Shown here: positions 26,036 through 36,019 of the stretch, one piece after another | Numbering within the stretch: the first letter of the stretch is position 1 | Layout of the letters: each line of letters begins with the position of its first letter | Assembly: GCA_964621785.1 (NCBI GenBank) | Contig: CAZUPD010000017.1 | Span: 1 to 64,000 of the forward strand | Reading direction: 5' to 3' | Length of the DNA: 64,000 nucleotides | Origin: JACKDW01 sp964621785 | GTDB taxonomy: Bacteria > Myxococcota_A > Polyangia > Nannocystales > Nannocystaceae | The notes under the pieces: generated by a model | What the model was told of the DNA's origin: nothing | What the model saw: the letters and a program-made list of their open reading frames with translations, nothing else | The model's database searches: none | Position numbers and translations under genes: made by a program

Positions 26036-29000
26036 TTAAAGATCGGGGAATCCCGGGGCCACCAGCGCGGCCATCCGATTGATGTTGCGGACACCCTGCT
26101 CGGCCAGGTAGGCCGACCCGCGCGCCTGCAACTCGTCGCCGCGTTCTCCCGGCATCAGCTGCCCGCACCGCATCCGCGCGACAGCTGCATGTAGGGACAT
26201 ATCCACAGCTAGAAATCCCTGCTCGGCCGTCTGCAGGTGACGGATCGCAAGCTCCGTCTCACCGCTCACCGCCTGTAATCCGGCCAGCAGGAGGTCGGCC
26301 AGTGGCCGGGCCCACAGCGTCTTTTCGCGTTGCAGCTGGCGCAGATCCACGTCGACCGAGCGCAGCAGTCCAGCCCGTTCGCGGGCGCTGCCCTCGGCGA
26401 TGATTCGGGCTAAAGCTGCACATGCACGTAAATGGACCATGGTCACGCGAAACCACTGGGAAGTCGACGGAAATCCCTGGGTCACGTCCGACCAACGGCC
26501 GGCCAAGCGTCCCCAAGCTTCCGCACTGTCACCGCGGTAGAGATCGATGTGGACCTTGGCGAGGAACGTCCACCAACGCTGCAACGCAAATCCCCCTTCG
26601 GGCCAGCGCTTGCCCACGCGGATGAGTTCGGTGGTCGCCTGTTCGACGTTGTCGGCCACCAGCCAGCGGAGGTTTTGCGGCCCTGCCCGCAGAGCTGTGT
26701 CCGCCCACAGGTTGTCGCGCTCGCCGGCGTCGCGCAGGTATGCATCGGCCTGTTTTTCGAGCCGGCGCAGCTGACCTGTCTGGGTCATCGCTACCAGACA
26801 AAACGCCCGCCCGATCGTGATCTCGTAGCTCGCCCCGACACACTCGGTGCGCAGGATTTCCTCGGAGCGTTGGATGTGGTTTTGACACTCTTGCCAGCGC
26901 CCGAGGTGGAAGGCTGCGATCCCGCGGCTGAGGGCCAACAGCCCCCGCGGGTAGGCCGAGGATGAGACCTGTTGGACCAGGGCCTGGGCCGCCGTCGCCA
27001 CACGCTCGGTGCGTTCACGCGTCTTCTCGCCCTGCACCGAGACAAACGCGACTTCTGTAGCCATCGCACAGGCAGCTTCATAGGCATCACCGCAGCGCAG
27101 CGCGGTCGCCAGATGGCGGGCATGAAACACCGAGGCGGTCAACGGATCGAGCGAGGAGAGGCCGCTGACAACCGAGCGACAGACGTTCATCCGCGTGCGT
27201 TCGGCCGCGGGGATATGGTCGGGTACACGTGCGCGAAACGTTAGGCCGCGTAGGCGCAAGCGAGTTCTTTCATATGCAAGGGATGTGAACGCGCGGCGCG
27301 GTGAGTCCGGGAATGACAGCCCGGCTTCGGCGACGACGGTACGCATGTTCGCCAACCCCTCGGCATAGTGTCCGGCGCGCAACAACTGCTCGGCCGCGCG
27401 TCGCCGTAGATCGAGTGCCTGGGCCTTTTGGCTCAACTCCGACGCTTCGAGGTAGATCCGGGCGGCCCGGCTCCCGCGACCTGCGTTGGCCAGGGCGTTG
27501 GCCAGCTTGCATTTCAGTTCGATGATCCCGGGATCGCTGTGGGGTTTGAATTCGAGGGCGAGTCGGTAGAGGCGGGCCGCGCGATCGAACGCTAGGGCCG
27601 CGGCAGCTTGGTCGGCGGCAGTCTGTGCATATTCACCGGCACGCTCCCACTCACCGGCCTCGCGAAAGTGGACGGCCAGGGTATCGGAGTCGGCACCGCC
27701 CAGGGTTTCCATTGCAAATGCAAGTTTTCGGTGACGTTCGCGACGTTGATCGCCCTCGAGTCGCGACAACATGTATTCGCGAATTCGATCGTGGTAACTC
27801 TCGATCGTGTGGCCGTCGTCGTCGGTATGGGTCCGGATCAGGTGCTCACCGCGGAGGAGGGCGAGGTTTTGTCGCGCATCTCCGGGGAGGCTTGCCGCCG
27901 CTACCAGCACGCGCTCGCGCAGGGGGCTCCCGGCGACGGCGATGAGCTCGAGGAGGAGATGTGCCTCGGGAGTCAGGTGAGACAACCTGGTCTCGAGGAC
28001 CTGTTCGAGGAGAATGTCGGCTCCGGGTTTTTCGCGGTGATGGTCGACCTCGATGGCCTCGGCATAGCGGGCGAGCTCGCTGACAAACAACGGGCTCCCC
28101 TGGGATTCTCGGGCGATCTGGCGGGCGCGCGCCCGGGTTCCAGCATCGGTGTGTTTGATCAGGGCCATCGCCAGGTCGCAGGCTTCGGCCACGGGCATCG
28201 GACCGACTTCAAGGCCGCGAAAGTCGATGTCTTTGCGTGTATGTTCACGCAATGATTGCAACACCGGGGCTGACTGGGCGTACTCACTGCGGTAGCTGGC
28301 GATCAACAACAGTGCGGGCGCATCCGGGGGCGCCAGGAGGTCGGCGAGCAGCGCAGCGCTATCGCGGTCGCCCCACTGAAGATCGTCGATGTGCAACACC
28401 AGCGGCCTGCGGTCGGCCATCCGTGCCAACAACTCCTTGAGCGCGGCAAAGGCCCTGCGACGCAGTTCACGCGGGTCGGGGATCTCGGCGGCACGCTTCG
28501 GTGCATCTGCAACTGCCCGCACGCGTTGGAGCACCGGAAACACGCGGGCGAGGGCGAGGATGTCCCGTGGCATCAACTCGGCGGCCTTGGGGTCGGGCAG
28601 ACGCACGAGGTGTTGGCACAGGGCATCGACTAAACTGTCGAGGGCCTTAAACGAGACCGACTCCCGTTCGTAGCAGCGTCCGGTCAGAATCACGGTTCCA
28701 TCGCCGCGCCCGAGTTGTCGCAAAAATTGTTGAACAAGCGCTGTCTTGCCCATCCCCGAGCGCCCATATACATGTACAAGCACAGCTCGCCCGCGGTGGG
28801 TCGCTTCGAATGCATCTTCGAGCTGGTGCAGGTGTTGTTCGCGGCCGATGAACAGCCAGCGGTCGGTCGCCGGCTCCCGGTTGCGGTTTGAATGGCGAAA
28901 CCCAGATTTTTCGACTTCGCCCAGCCGGGCGAGGATCGCCTTAGCACGTGGGCGCTTGTCGGGGTCGCGACTGAGGAGGTCCATGCACACCGACTCGAGG

Positions 29001-29848
29001 TCCTCCGGCACATGGTCGTCGACGATTTCGGAGGGCAGGGGCGGGTCGCGCTCCTGTTTGGCGAGCAGCATCGTCAGACCTTTGCCGCGAAACGGCAGCC
29101 TGCCGGTCAAGCCGATGTAGGCGATCACACCGACGGCGTACCAATCACTGGCCTCGGAAGCAGGATCTCCGCTGGCCTGCTCGGGTGATACATAAGCTGG
29201 CGTTCCGACCAGGTTACCGGCGGTGGTGCTGCGCAGGGTCTCCGCCACCGACTCCGACACCAGGCCAAAGTCGAGGACCACCAACCGACCCTGCTGGGTG
29301 ACCAACACGTTGGAAGGCTTGATGTCGCGGTGGAGTTTGCCGGCCGCATGCACGGCCCCGACAGCCTTGGTCAGTTGGCGAACACAGTGGCGCAGACGGG
29401 CCAGCAGGTTGTCGCGCGCATCCTCGGCGGGCTCACCGTCCGGCGGCGTTCGGATGTAGTCGACGACATCGACCCCGTCGATAAACTCCATCGTAAAAAA
29501 CATCTGCTCGCCCTCGGAAAACAGGTCGTGCAGACAGATCAGGTTGGGGTGGGTGACATCGGCGAGGGCTCGAAACTCGCGTTTGAAGCGGTACATCGCG
29601 CTCGGGCTGACACCGAGAATGGTCTTGAGGGCAACCGGCTCGTCGCGTTCGTGGTCGATCGCTTCGTAGACCACTCCCATCCCGCCGGCACCGAGTCGAC
29701 GGCGGATGGTGAACCGCTTGTTGGCACAAAACTCGATGAACTGCGGGTTGTCGCGAATCGATCGTTCGGCGGCTTCCCCCCAATTGCTGTGGCTACCCGA
29801 GGACGTCGCGCGCAGTGAGACCTGCGTATCGTCTGGGTAGCTCACCAC
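26036..29848 (-). CDS. Giant Ser/Thr protein kinase fused to AAA ATPase and TPR-like C-terminus (PknK-like)
   Basis: 1270 residues. The kinase domain occupies about 45-310 with glycine loop GAGGMGVVYEA (54-63), Lys75, catalytic HRDIKPSN (173-180) and DFG (193-195); it is eukaryote-like and complete. An AAA/NACHT-like ATPase follows with Walker A GRSGMGKT (362-369) and a 'HIDDLQWGD' Walker B/sensor block. The C-terminal half is helical, TPR-like, for partner binding. This is the PknK/LAL-type layout common in myxobacteria. The upstream gene encodes an FHA-domain membrane protein, 53 bp away in the same direction, a likely substrate or binding partner. Confidence 0.93.
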   Translation of the reverse strand: MVSYPDDTQVSLRATSSGSHSNWGEAAERSIRDNPQFIEFCANKRFTIRRRLGAGGMGVVYEAIDHERDEPVALKTILGVSPSAMYRFKREFRALADVTHPNLICLHDLFSEGEQMFFTMEFIDGVDVVDYIRTPPDGEPAEDARDNLLARLRHCVRQLTKAVGAVHAAGKLHRDIKPSNVLVTQQGRLVVLDFGLVSESVAETLRSTTAGNLVGTPAYVSPEQASGDPASEASDWYAVGVIAYIGLTGRLPFRGKGLTMLLAKQERDPPLPSEIVDDHVPEDLESVCMDLLSRDPDKRPRAKAILARLGEVEKSGFRHSNRNREPATDRWLFIGREQHLHQLEDAFEATHRGRAVLVHVYGRSGMGKTALVQQFLRQLGRGDGTVILTGRCYERESVSFKALDSLVDALCQHLVRLPDPKAAELMPRDILALARVFPVLQRVRAVADAPKRAAEIPDPRELRRRAFAALKELLARMADRRPLVLHIDDLQWGDRDSAALLADLLAPPDAPALLLIASYRSEYAQSAPVLQSLREHTRKDIDFRGLEVGPMPVAEACDLAMALIKHTDAGTRARARQIARESQGSPLFVSELARYAEAIEVDHHREKPGADILLEQVLETRLSHLTPEAHLLLELIAVAGSPLRERVLVAAASLPGDARQNLALLRGEHLIRTHTDDDGHTIESYHDRIREYMLSRLEGDQRRERHRKLAFAMETLGGADSDTLAVHFREAGEWERAGEYAQTAADQAAAALAFDRAARLYRLALEFKPHSDPGIIELKCKLANALANAGRGSRAARIYLEASELSQKAQALDLRRRAAEQLLRAGHYAEGLANMRTVVAEAGLSFPDSPRRAFTSLAYERTRLRLRGLTFRARVPDHIPAAERTRMNVCRSVVSGLSSLDPLTASVFHARHLATALRCGDAYEAACAMATEVAFVSVQGEKTRERTERVATAAQALVQQVSSSAYPRGLLALSRGIAAFHLGRWQECQNHIQRSEEILRTECVGASYEITIGRAFCLVAMTQTGQLRRLEKQADAYLRDAGERDNLWADTALRAGPQNLRWLVADNVEQATTELIRVGKRWPEGGFALQRWWTFLAKVHIDLYRGDSAEAWGRLAGRWSDVTQGFPSTSQWFRVTMVHLRACAALARIIAEGSARERAGLLRSVDVDLRQLQREKTLWARPLADLLLAGLQAVSGETELAIRHLQTAEQGFLAVDMSLHAAVARMRCGQLMPGERGDELQARGSAYLAEQGVRNINRMAALVAPGFPDL

Positions 29849-29901
29849 AGCGGCAGGTTATACCGCTGGGCAGAGGGATGAAAGCGGCAGCCGGGGTGGC
29901 C

Positions 29902-31335
29902 TCAGCTCGCAGCGGGCGGAGGGGCAGCACCCCCCGCAGGCGGGAGGTTTTGGGCCGGAGCCTCGGCCTGTGGCGCTGCAAATGCGAGGCGTTGCCGCAT
30001 CTCCGCCTCTGGCAGTCCACCCTCGTATTTGCCGCGCAGTCGCAGGTACTGCGTGATTGAAAACGATACCGCGTAGGGCATGAACACGGAGATCAGGATC
30101 GCGGTCGTCAACCGCGTCAGCGGGGCGCTGGTGAGGCCGATGAGACCGTCGATAAATCCGACGATGAACACCAACAGACCGATCCCGATTCCGGCTCCGA
30201 CCAACAAAACCAAGTAACGCACGATCAGCGGCACCATCTCGTGCTTGACCAACTCGAAGTTGCGGCCGTTGATATCGACCATCTTTTTGTCTTCGAGCAG
30301 GAAGATCACGGAGATGAAACAGCCGACTAGGATCCCGGGGACGATGAGGAAGATCGACGCGACACCGGCGATCAGGCCGGCGACGATCATGCTCGGCAGC
30401 ACTGCCTTCGCCCGCTCGCCCGTGAGTTCGTACTTGAGTGTCGGCAGCCACTGGCTCGGTTGACCCAAGCGTTGGTTGAGTAAAAACCGGGTTACGGCGA
30501 CGCCGACTAGGATCATCGCAATGCTGGCGGCGAGATTGATCAGGCCAGCGAGGATCGTGCCGACGGCCGGGATCCATCCGAGCACAAGGGCCGCGAGTGT
30601 GGCCGGAACTTCGATCGCTGCGACCATCAAACTCGCGGACACAAGCACGGGGGCGACCAGTGTCCAGGCATCTTTCAAGCTGGCCTTGAGGTCATCTCCG
30701 GTAATGCCTTGGGCCGCGGCTGCGTTGGCAAGTTCTTGACCGATCTGCGACACACCTTGTTGCAGCTGCTCTCCGGCGCTCGGGGTTGCGGGCTCGGTCG
30801 TCGGTGCACCGTCGGTGCCCGTGGCCTCTGGGTTGAGTTGGCCCGGATCGACTTGGGGAACGAAACTCGTCGCCGCAAACGGATCGGGTTGGGCAGGCGT
30901 CGGAACAGCGGCTGACGAAACAGGCGTGCGTTGGGGCGGGGCAGCACCGGGCGGAGGGACGGAACCTGGCCGACCGAGCATCCCGGGAATCGAACCCGGC
31001 GGGGCGATCAACGTGCCGCCTTTGCGCCCGCCGCGATCGAGTTGGATATCGCGGACCGTCAGCATCGAGTTGCCGGCGCGGACCGACGCACCGGTGGTGA
31101 GGTTGAGCTTGGCGATCCGTCGTCCGTCGGGGGTGAATGATCCATTGGTCGATCCGACATCGACGTACTGCAGACCCGTATCGGTGAAGAGGATCTCCGC
31201 ATGTTCACCTGACACTTGGCTGTCACGAAGAATGATGTCGCCGCTCTCGCGGCCGATCGTGAGGCGTGGTTGGGTGAACGTCCGGGTTTCCGCCGGGCGG
31301 TCGACATATTGGATGTGCAGGGTAAACGACGCCAT
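29902..31335 (-). CDS. FHA-domain multi-pass membrane protein
   Basis: 477 residues from an ATG with GGAG upstream. An FHA domain (about 20-95; GRESGDIILRDSQVSGEHAEI, GSTNG) reads phosphothreonine. A long Pro/Ala/Thr linker (about 120-200) leads to five or so membrane helices (about 235-440), ending in a Pro/Ala tail. It lies directly upstream of the Ser/Thr kinase gene, the natural writer for its FHA reader. Membrane helices resemble DUF975/Yip1-like small-family proteins, but the match is not firm. Confidence 0.85.
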   Translation of the reverse strand: MASFTLHIQYVDRPAETRTFTQPRLTIGRESGDIILRDSQVSGEHAEILFTDTGLQYVDVGSTNGSFTPDGRRIAKLNLTTGASVRAGNSMLTVRDIQLDRGGRKGGTLIAPPGSIPGMLGRPGSVPPPGAAPPQRTPVSSAAVPTPAQPDPFAATSFVPQVDPGQLNPEATGTDGAPTTEPATPSAGEQLQQGVSQIGQELANAAAAQGITGDDLKASLKDAWTLVAPVLVSASLMVAAIEVPATLAALVLGWIPAVGTILAGLINLAASIAMILVGVAVTRFLLNQRLGQPSQWLPTLKYELTGERAKAVLPSMIVAGLIAGVASIFLIVPGILVGCFISVIFLLEDKKMVDINGRNFELVKHEMVPLIVRYLVLLVGAGIGIGLLVFIVGFIDGLIGLTSAPLTRLTTAILISVFMPYAVSFSITQYLRLRGKYEGGLPEAEMRQRLAFAAPQAEAPAQNLPPAGGAAPPPAAS

Positions 31336-31367
31336 CGCAGACTCCAGTTCGCGGTAGGCTTATACCA

Positions 31368-33053
31368 GTGTCACCGCTGTCCCTCGCAAGACGCAATCCA
31401 CCGGGTGGCGAAAATCAGCCCCCGCTACCTCCCTGGAGCCCGGACGAAACAGCGTCCCTGGCCGCTACCGTGCGCGACGCTGGCCCTGATTCAGCCTGGG
31501 ATCTACTGGTTGTCGGTGCCGGGATCACCGGAGCAGGGATCGCGCGAGATGCGGCTATGCGTGGGCTTCGGGTTCTCGTCGTCGAAGCCAACGACCTCGC
31601 CTATGGAACGAGTTCGCGCTCGAGCCGGTTGATCCACGGAGGTGTTCGCTACCTCGAGCAGGGGCAACTCGGCCTCGTGTACGAAGCGCTGCGCGAGCGT
31701 CATCGACTCAAGCTCATCGCTCCCCACCTCGTCACGCCAGCGAAGTTTTTGTTTCCCGCCTACCGCGGTGATCGGCTCCCGCTGTGGAAGTTGCGGATCG
31801 GTCTCTCGCTGTATGACGCCCTGAGTCTCTATACCAGCAGTGGGCATCAGACCTACGCTCCCCAAGCAGCTCGCGAGCTCGAGCCCTTGCTCGCCAGCGA
31901 CGGGTTGTCGGGTGCGGTGGCCTACGAAGATGCGGTGACCGACGATGCCAGGCTCACCCTCACGACCTTGCAGAGCGCTCGTCGCTACGGCGCCGAGGTA
32001 CTCACCTATACGCCGGTCGAAAGCCTCACGCGCGAACGGGTCGGCGAGCGGGACCTTCACGTAGCCTGTCTGCGTGACCAGACACGCGTGTATGCGCATC
32101 AGATCATTGTCGCCGCCGGGCCATGGACCAGCGAGCGCCTACTCGGTGACGTCGGACGGCGATTGCTCGCGCTGTCGCGGGGGATCCACGTGGTCATGCG
32201 GGCGAGCGACGTACCGGTGCGGCAACCGTTGGTTGTACAAGTACCGCAGGAGCGCCGGATCCTGTTTGTGATCCCGTGGGGGACGCGGACCTATCTCGGG
32301 ACCACCGACACGGCCTACGTCGGAGACCCCGGCCAATCGTCCGTGACCTCCGAAGATCGCCAGCAGCTCTACCACCTGATCGGCCGTTTGTTACCGACCG
32401 TCGAGCTGTCCGACACGCGGCTCGTCAGCAGTTGGTCCGGCGTGCGTCCCCTGGTGCGATCGGTGCGTAGTCAACGATCGGAGGCCGGCAGCACCGTCGA
32501 GCTCTCGCGCAAGCACCGGGTGGTGGTCAATGCCGATGGGATTGTCGCGGTTGTCGGTGGCAAGTTGACCACCTATCGGGCGATGGCCCAGGAAGCTGTC
32601 GATGTGGTCATGCGCAGGCTCGGGCGCAAGCGCGGTCGCTGTCTCACCCATCGCCGAGCGTTGGTCGGCGGCGAGCCTCTCACCCCCGACGAGCTCGCGG
32701 ATCCTTTGCTTGCGGATCTCGAAAAGCGCCACGGTGCCGACGCCCGGGTACTCGCGCGTCAAGTTGTCGAGGATCCCCGGCGGGGCGAGCGTTTGATCGA
32801 GGATTTGCCCTACCGCTGGGTCGAGGTGCGACGCGCGATCAGCCACGAAGGGTGCATATGCATTGGTGATATCCTGCGTCGGCGACTCCCGCTGGCGCTC
32901 ACGGATCAGGGCAAAGGAGCTACCGTCGCTCGCCGTGTCGCCACCATGCTCGTCGACGCCCGCGGCGGCCGGCAGGCGGACATCGACCTCGAGATCGCTA
33001 CTTATCGCGACGCGCTCCGTGCGGAGACCGGAACAGAACCTCCGGACATGTGA
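31368..33053 (+). CDS. glpD: Aerobic glycerol-3-phosphate dehydrogenase
   Basis: 561 residues from a GTG, with a Pro-rich 35-residue N-terminal extension. The FAD-binding Rossmann motif is GAGITGAGIARDAAMRG, followed by the family sequences SSRSSRLIHGGVRYLEQG and the GGKLTTYR block. A C-terminal DAO_C domain includes the two Cys of HEGCICIGDILRRR (Cys488 region). It oxidises glycerol-3-phosphate to dihydroxyacetone phosphate at the membrane and feeds the quinone pool. It is divergent from the FHA gene, 32 bp away, and no glpF/glpK neighbours are present. Confidence 0.93.
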   Translation: MSPLSLARRNPPGGENQPPLPPWSPDETASLAATVRDAGPDSAWDLLVVGAGITGAGIARDAAMRGLRVLVVEANDLAYGTSSRSSRLIHGGVRYLEQGQLGLVYEALRERHRLKLIAPHLVTPAKFLFPAYRGDRLPLWKLRIGLSLYDALSLYTSSGHQTYAPQAARELEPLLASDGLSGAVAYEDAVTDDARLTLTTLQSARRYGAEVLTYTPVESLTRERVGERDLHVACLRDQTRVYAHQIIVAAGPWTSERLLGDVGRRLLALSRGIHVVMRASDVPVRQPLVVQVPQERRILFVIPWGTRTYLGTTDTAYVGDPGQSSVTSEDRQQLYHLIGRLLPTVELSDTRLVSSWSGVRPLVRSVRSQRSEAGSTVELSRKHRVVVNADGIVAVVGGKLTTYRAMAQEAVDVVMRRLGRKRGRCLTHRRALVGGEPLTPDELADPLLADLEKRHGADARVLARQVVEDPRRGERLIEDLPYRWVEVRRAISHEGCICIGDILRRRLPLALTDQGKGATVARRVATMLVDARGGRQADIDLEIATYRDALRAETGTEPPDM

Positions 33054-33201
33054 GTGAATATGCAAAAATATCGGTCCCACCGTGCCTGTCGGCCAGCCGT
33101 CCGGGTGTGTCCTCACACCACTGTATACGACCCTGAATCCCGTCAATTTCGTTGATTCGTCGAGAGGGTCTCGGTAGGCTAAAACCTGTCTAGGAGGACA
33201 G

Positions 33202-33795
33202 ATGAAAAAGCCTATCGATATCGTGGCGGCGATCGGCGTCGCGTTGTTGCTGTGTATCCCTGCCTGTGGTGCCGACAAAGCAGCGCAAGGTGACGGCGCA
33301 CAGCAGAAGATTTCACTGAAAACCAAAGCAAATGTTGTTGGACCTGTCCACACGTCCGGAGCCAAAGATCAATTTGTAGATGCAAAGCCCAGTTCGAAAG
33401 TCGATGTGACGAAGCATCAAAAGGAAACACCCGAGCAACGACTTCGCCGCCTCAAAAACGAGTCCGAACGCGATCGGTGCCTCGAGTTGCTCAAGCAGGC
33501 GACCCAATCCCAAGACATCGAGTACCGAGAGAATACTTGTGTGCTCAAGCTCAAAAAGAACGCCAACCAGTATGTCCAGGCCAACCTCAACTACGCCGAC
33601 GCGACCGCGAGTTCGAGTGCGGTCACGTTCACCTGCCGCCCCAAAGGACGGATCGGGGATTGCGTCAGTAACGGGAGTACCCCGATTGGCTCGGAACCAC
33701 CGAGGACCGCAGGGGCGACGGTCTACGGGGATGCCAATGCTTCCGAGCTGCAACAGTGCCTCGATTTTCTCCACGAACGCTGCAAGCAGATGTGA
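33202..33795 (+). CDS. Lipoprotein, unknown function
   Basis: 197 residues with a strong Shine-Dalgarno (AGGAGG) and lipobox I-P-A-C (Cys22). The mature part is Lys/Gln-rich and disordered to about residue 75, then a helix and a Cys-containing module with four Cys (CLELLKQ, NTCVLKL, FTCRPK, DCVS) and a C-terminal QQCLDFLHERC pair. The pattern suggests two or three disulfides. No family is recognised. Confidence 0.8.
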   Translation: MKKPIDIVAAIGVALLLCIPACGADKAAQGDGAQQKISLKTKANVVGPVHTSGAKDQFVDAKPSSKVDVTKHQKETPEQRLRRLKNESERDRCLELLKQATQSQDIEYRENTCVLKLKKNANQYVQANLNYADATASSSAVTFTCRPKGRIGDCVSNGSTPIGSEPPRTAGATVYGDANASELQQCLDFLHERCKQM

Positions 33796-33938
33796 GCACA
33801 TGGCCGCGCGGATTGTGGGCCGAGGCTACGGACGTTCGTCGCGGACCACGGATATGCTCCGGCGATGCGCCTGGCATCCGAACCGCGATGGCAAGATAGT
33901 ATGTAGATACAATGTGTAAGGGCGCCTGCTGGCGGAGG

Positions 33939-35006
33939 TCAGTCCGTCGGCCCCGCGGCGATTTGCTCGAGATACTGGCGTTCGAGGTCGCTATCGAACT
34001 CCGAGGCACCCATCCGGCCCCTGCGTGCGCGCAGGAACGCCAATTCGCCCGCGGCCTGTTGACGCCGTCTCGTCGCTTGCCATCCGCGGAGCCCTTCGCT
34101 GCGAAACGCTTGCCAGCCGGCCCGCAAGCGTCCGGAGACATGGGTGAGGCTGAGGTATTCCGCCTGTGTGAGACGCCCCCGTTCGACCTCGACTGCCAGG
34201 TGTTTGGCGACGATTTGACCCTCGCGACGAATCGCAAAAGCGACCAGTCCGAGCCCCGCGACGAACACGGGGACCATGACATAAGTGTATATACTCATAA
34301 ATTGACCCTCCGCCGCCGCGATGTTCCAAACTGCGTGGACGAACGAGGCGAGGGCGATTCCGAGGATACCCAGGGCCCACCCGAGACCTCGTCGGTTGAC
34401 CGCAAAGCCGAGGGCAACGCCCGTAATGCCGGCAAACAGCGGGTGGGCATAGGGGGCTAGGCAACCGCGCAGGACGAATAATTGCAGGCTATCTGGCAGT
34501 CCCCGCGAACTGGCGAAGCCGTAGTACTGGATGTTCTCGGTCATTGCGAACCCGAGCCCGACCATCCCCGCGTAGACGATGCCGTCAATGATGCCGTCGA
34601 ACTCATCCGGTTTGCGCACCCAAAGGCCGAGCAAAATGAGACCCTTGGTCACCTCTTCGACCACCGCACCTGAGCTTAGGACCAGCCACTGCATCGACGG
34701 ATCCTCGGCAAACATCTCGTCGACAACGGTATTGGCGATCGCCGAGCTGGCCGCGGCGAGGGTGGCACCCAAAAAAAATGCCCAGGCCAACAACCGCGGT
34801 GGCTCGGCCTCAAATCGGTCGATCCACAACACCAGCGCGATGTAGATCGGCACTGGGAGGCTAGCGAGGCAAAATCCGAGTCCAGTCGCCGCCCAACCGG
34901 CGTGCGAGCCAAAGACATAAACCAACCAACACCCGATGCCGGCACAGGCAAATGCCGAGGCCAAAACCAGCGAACGACGCAGGGCTCGGTTCGTGGATCG
35001 ATTCAC
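33939..35006 (-). CDS. PrsW-family glutamic-type intramembrane protease
   Basis: 355 residues from the GTG at 35006, which has GGAGG upstream; a longer frame from 35066 lacks such a site. About eight membrane helices. The PrsW signatures are present: EEVTKGLILLG (catalytic Glu-Glu region), FAMTENIQYYG, the HPLFAGITG block and HAVWN. The cytoplasmic tail is Arg/Gln-rich. Such proteases cut anti-sigma factors or lipoprotein-like targets within the membrane; substrate unknown. A dispersed palindrome TGTAGATACA lies just beyond the stop (33902). Confidence 0.88.
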   Translation of the reverse strand: MNRSTNRALRRSLVLASAFACAGIGCWLVYVFGSHAGWAATGLGFCLASLPVPIYIALVLWIDRFEAEPPRLLAWAFFLGATLAAASSAIANTVVDEMFAEDPSMQWLVLSSGAVVEEVTKGLILLGLWVRKPDEFDGIIDGIVYAGMVGLGFAMTENIQYYGFASSRGLPDSLQLFVLRGCLAPYAHPLFAGITGVALGFAVNRRGLGWALGILGIALASFVHAVWNIAAAEGQFMSIYTYVMVPVFVAGLGLVAFAIRREGQIVAKHLAVEVERGRLTQAEYLSLTHVSGRLRAGWQAFRSEGLRGWQATRRRQQAAGELAFLRARRGRMGASEFDSDLERQYLEQIAAGPTD

Positions 35007-35455
35007 GCAAGGCCTCCGCAGGTTGCAGGCGTCATTGCCCGAGCAGTGTAGCGCGTGTAACCCCACGCAGGTGCGGCGGGTGATGATTGTTTATACAAAG
35101 TTGATGAATTTTGTCGACCAACCCGATCTCCTTCGTACCGGGGGGTGAGCGACATCGATGGCAATGGGCGGGTTGACGATAGCCGCGACCGTTTTAGGAG
35201 AGGTACGCGAATGCGAAATGACCGGCGCATTCGAGCAGCATTGGTAGGAAATCAACGGCGGCCGCGTGTCCGAGCAACAGTCATCGAACGCACCCGATAT
35301 ACTCGAAAAACTGCCGCGTCGAGCGGGCTTTGAGGGTCGAACGACAACCGTTTGGGTTTCGGCCTTCACATTTTGTGCCGGCGGGCCGGTTGGTCGATAA
35401 TTTTGATGTACCTCTTGACAAAATCATTTTTTCAGTAAATTGTGAAAGTACAGAA
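35007..35455. other. Spacer with promoter for the GbsR-like regulator
   Basis: Between the PrsW gene and the regulator. A -35-like TTGACA lies at 35415-35420 with a TAAATT element near 35436. No frame in the rest of the spacer looks coding with confidence; the base composition turns AT-rich only in the last 60 bp. Confidence 0.5.
35430..35447. promoter_or_regulatory. TTTCA-N8-TGAAA operator in the regulator promoter
   Basis: TTTCA (35430-35434), GTAAATTG spacer, TGAAA (35443-35447). It overlaps the likely -10 region of the GbsR-like gene and matches the perfect palindrome at 36000-36019, with the same half-sites and the same 8-bp spacing. Likely the regulator's own binding site. Confidence 0.6.
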
Positions 35456-35977
35456 ATGTCGTCCGAGCTACAGGAGCTCGCCAGCGTGCGCGAGCGATTT
35501 ATCAGTCAGTGGGGGACCTTTGGGTCAGCGTGGGGGATCAACCGCACAATGGCCCAGATCCACGCCCTCCTACTGGTCGGTGACGAGCCGCTCTCGACCG
35601 ACGAGGTCATGGAAATCCTGCACATCAGCCGGGGAAACGCCAACACCAACCTGCGCGAACTCGTCGGCTGGGGGTTGGTCTACAAACGGCATCGCAAGGG
35701 CGAGCGGCGCGAGTACTTCGAAGCCGAGAAAGATGTATGGACAATTTTTTGCACGATCGCCCGCGAGCGAAAACGCCGAGAGGTCGATCCTGCACTCCAG
35801 CTGCTGCGTGACTGTGTGCAACTCACGGCGGCGATGCGGACCAAAAGCGGGAAGGCGTTTCACCGCCAGATGAAACAGCTCGCCGAATTCGTCGGCCTGG
35901 CGGCCTCGTTGATGGAGCGCCTTGCCGCCTCCGAGGGCAGCCGCGTCATTCCAGCGATCGTTAAAATCCTGACCTGA
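35456..35977 (+). CDS. GbsR/MarR-family transcriptional regulator
   Basis: 173 residues from the ATG at 35456; a longer frame from 35330 adds no family sequence. A winged helix-turn-helix (about 20-95) includes the block GDEPLSTDEVMEILHISRGNANTNLRELV and the wing around KRHRKGERREYFE, as in GbsR-type regulators. The rest is helical, for dimerisation. The upstream TTTCA-N8-TGAAA site and the matching one before the next gene suggest autoregulation and control of the downstream membrane protein/DCC pair. Confidence 0.9.
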   Translation: MSSELQELASVRERFISQWGTFGSAWGINRTMAQIHALLLVGDEPLSTDEVMEILHISRGNANTNLRELVGWGLVYKRHRKGERREYFEAEKDVWTIFCTIARERKRREVDPALQLLRDCVQLTAAMRTKSGKAFHRQMKQLAEFVGLAASLMERLAASEGSRVIPAIVKILT

Positions 35978-35999
35978 TCGCCCAAAATTTTCCCAAAAA

Positions 36000-36019
36000 G
36001 TTTCAGAAAATTCTGAAAC
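36000..36019. promoter_or_regulatory. 20-bp perfect palindromic operator GTTTCAGAAAATTCTGAAAC
   Basis: A perfect 20-bp inverted repeat between the regulator stop and the start of the membrane protein gene, just before AAGGAG. It shares TTTCA-N8-TGAAA with the site at 35430. The position in the leader suggests repression of the downstream pair by the GbsR-like protein. Confidence 0.65.

Noticed and set aside
28741..28770. Clustered TATACATGTACA-like near-palindromes
   Set aside because: They miss the exact TGYA-N2-TRCA half-site and were not counted with the 44 copies.
30975..31000. tRNA-like T-arm sequence GGGAATCGAACCCGG
   Set aside because: It lies inside the FHA gene linker and no matching acceptor or anticodon arms are present.
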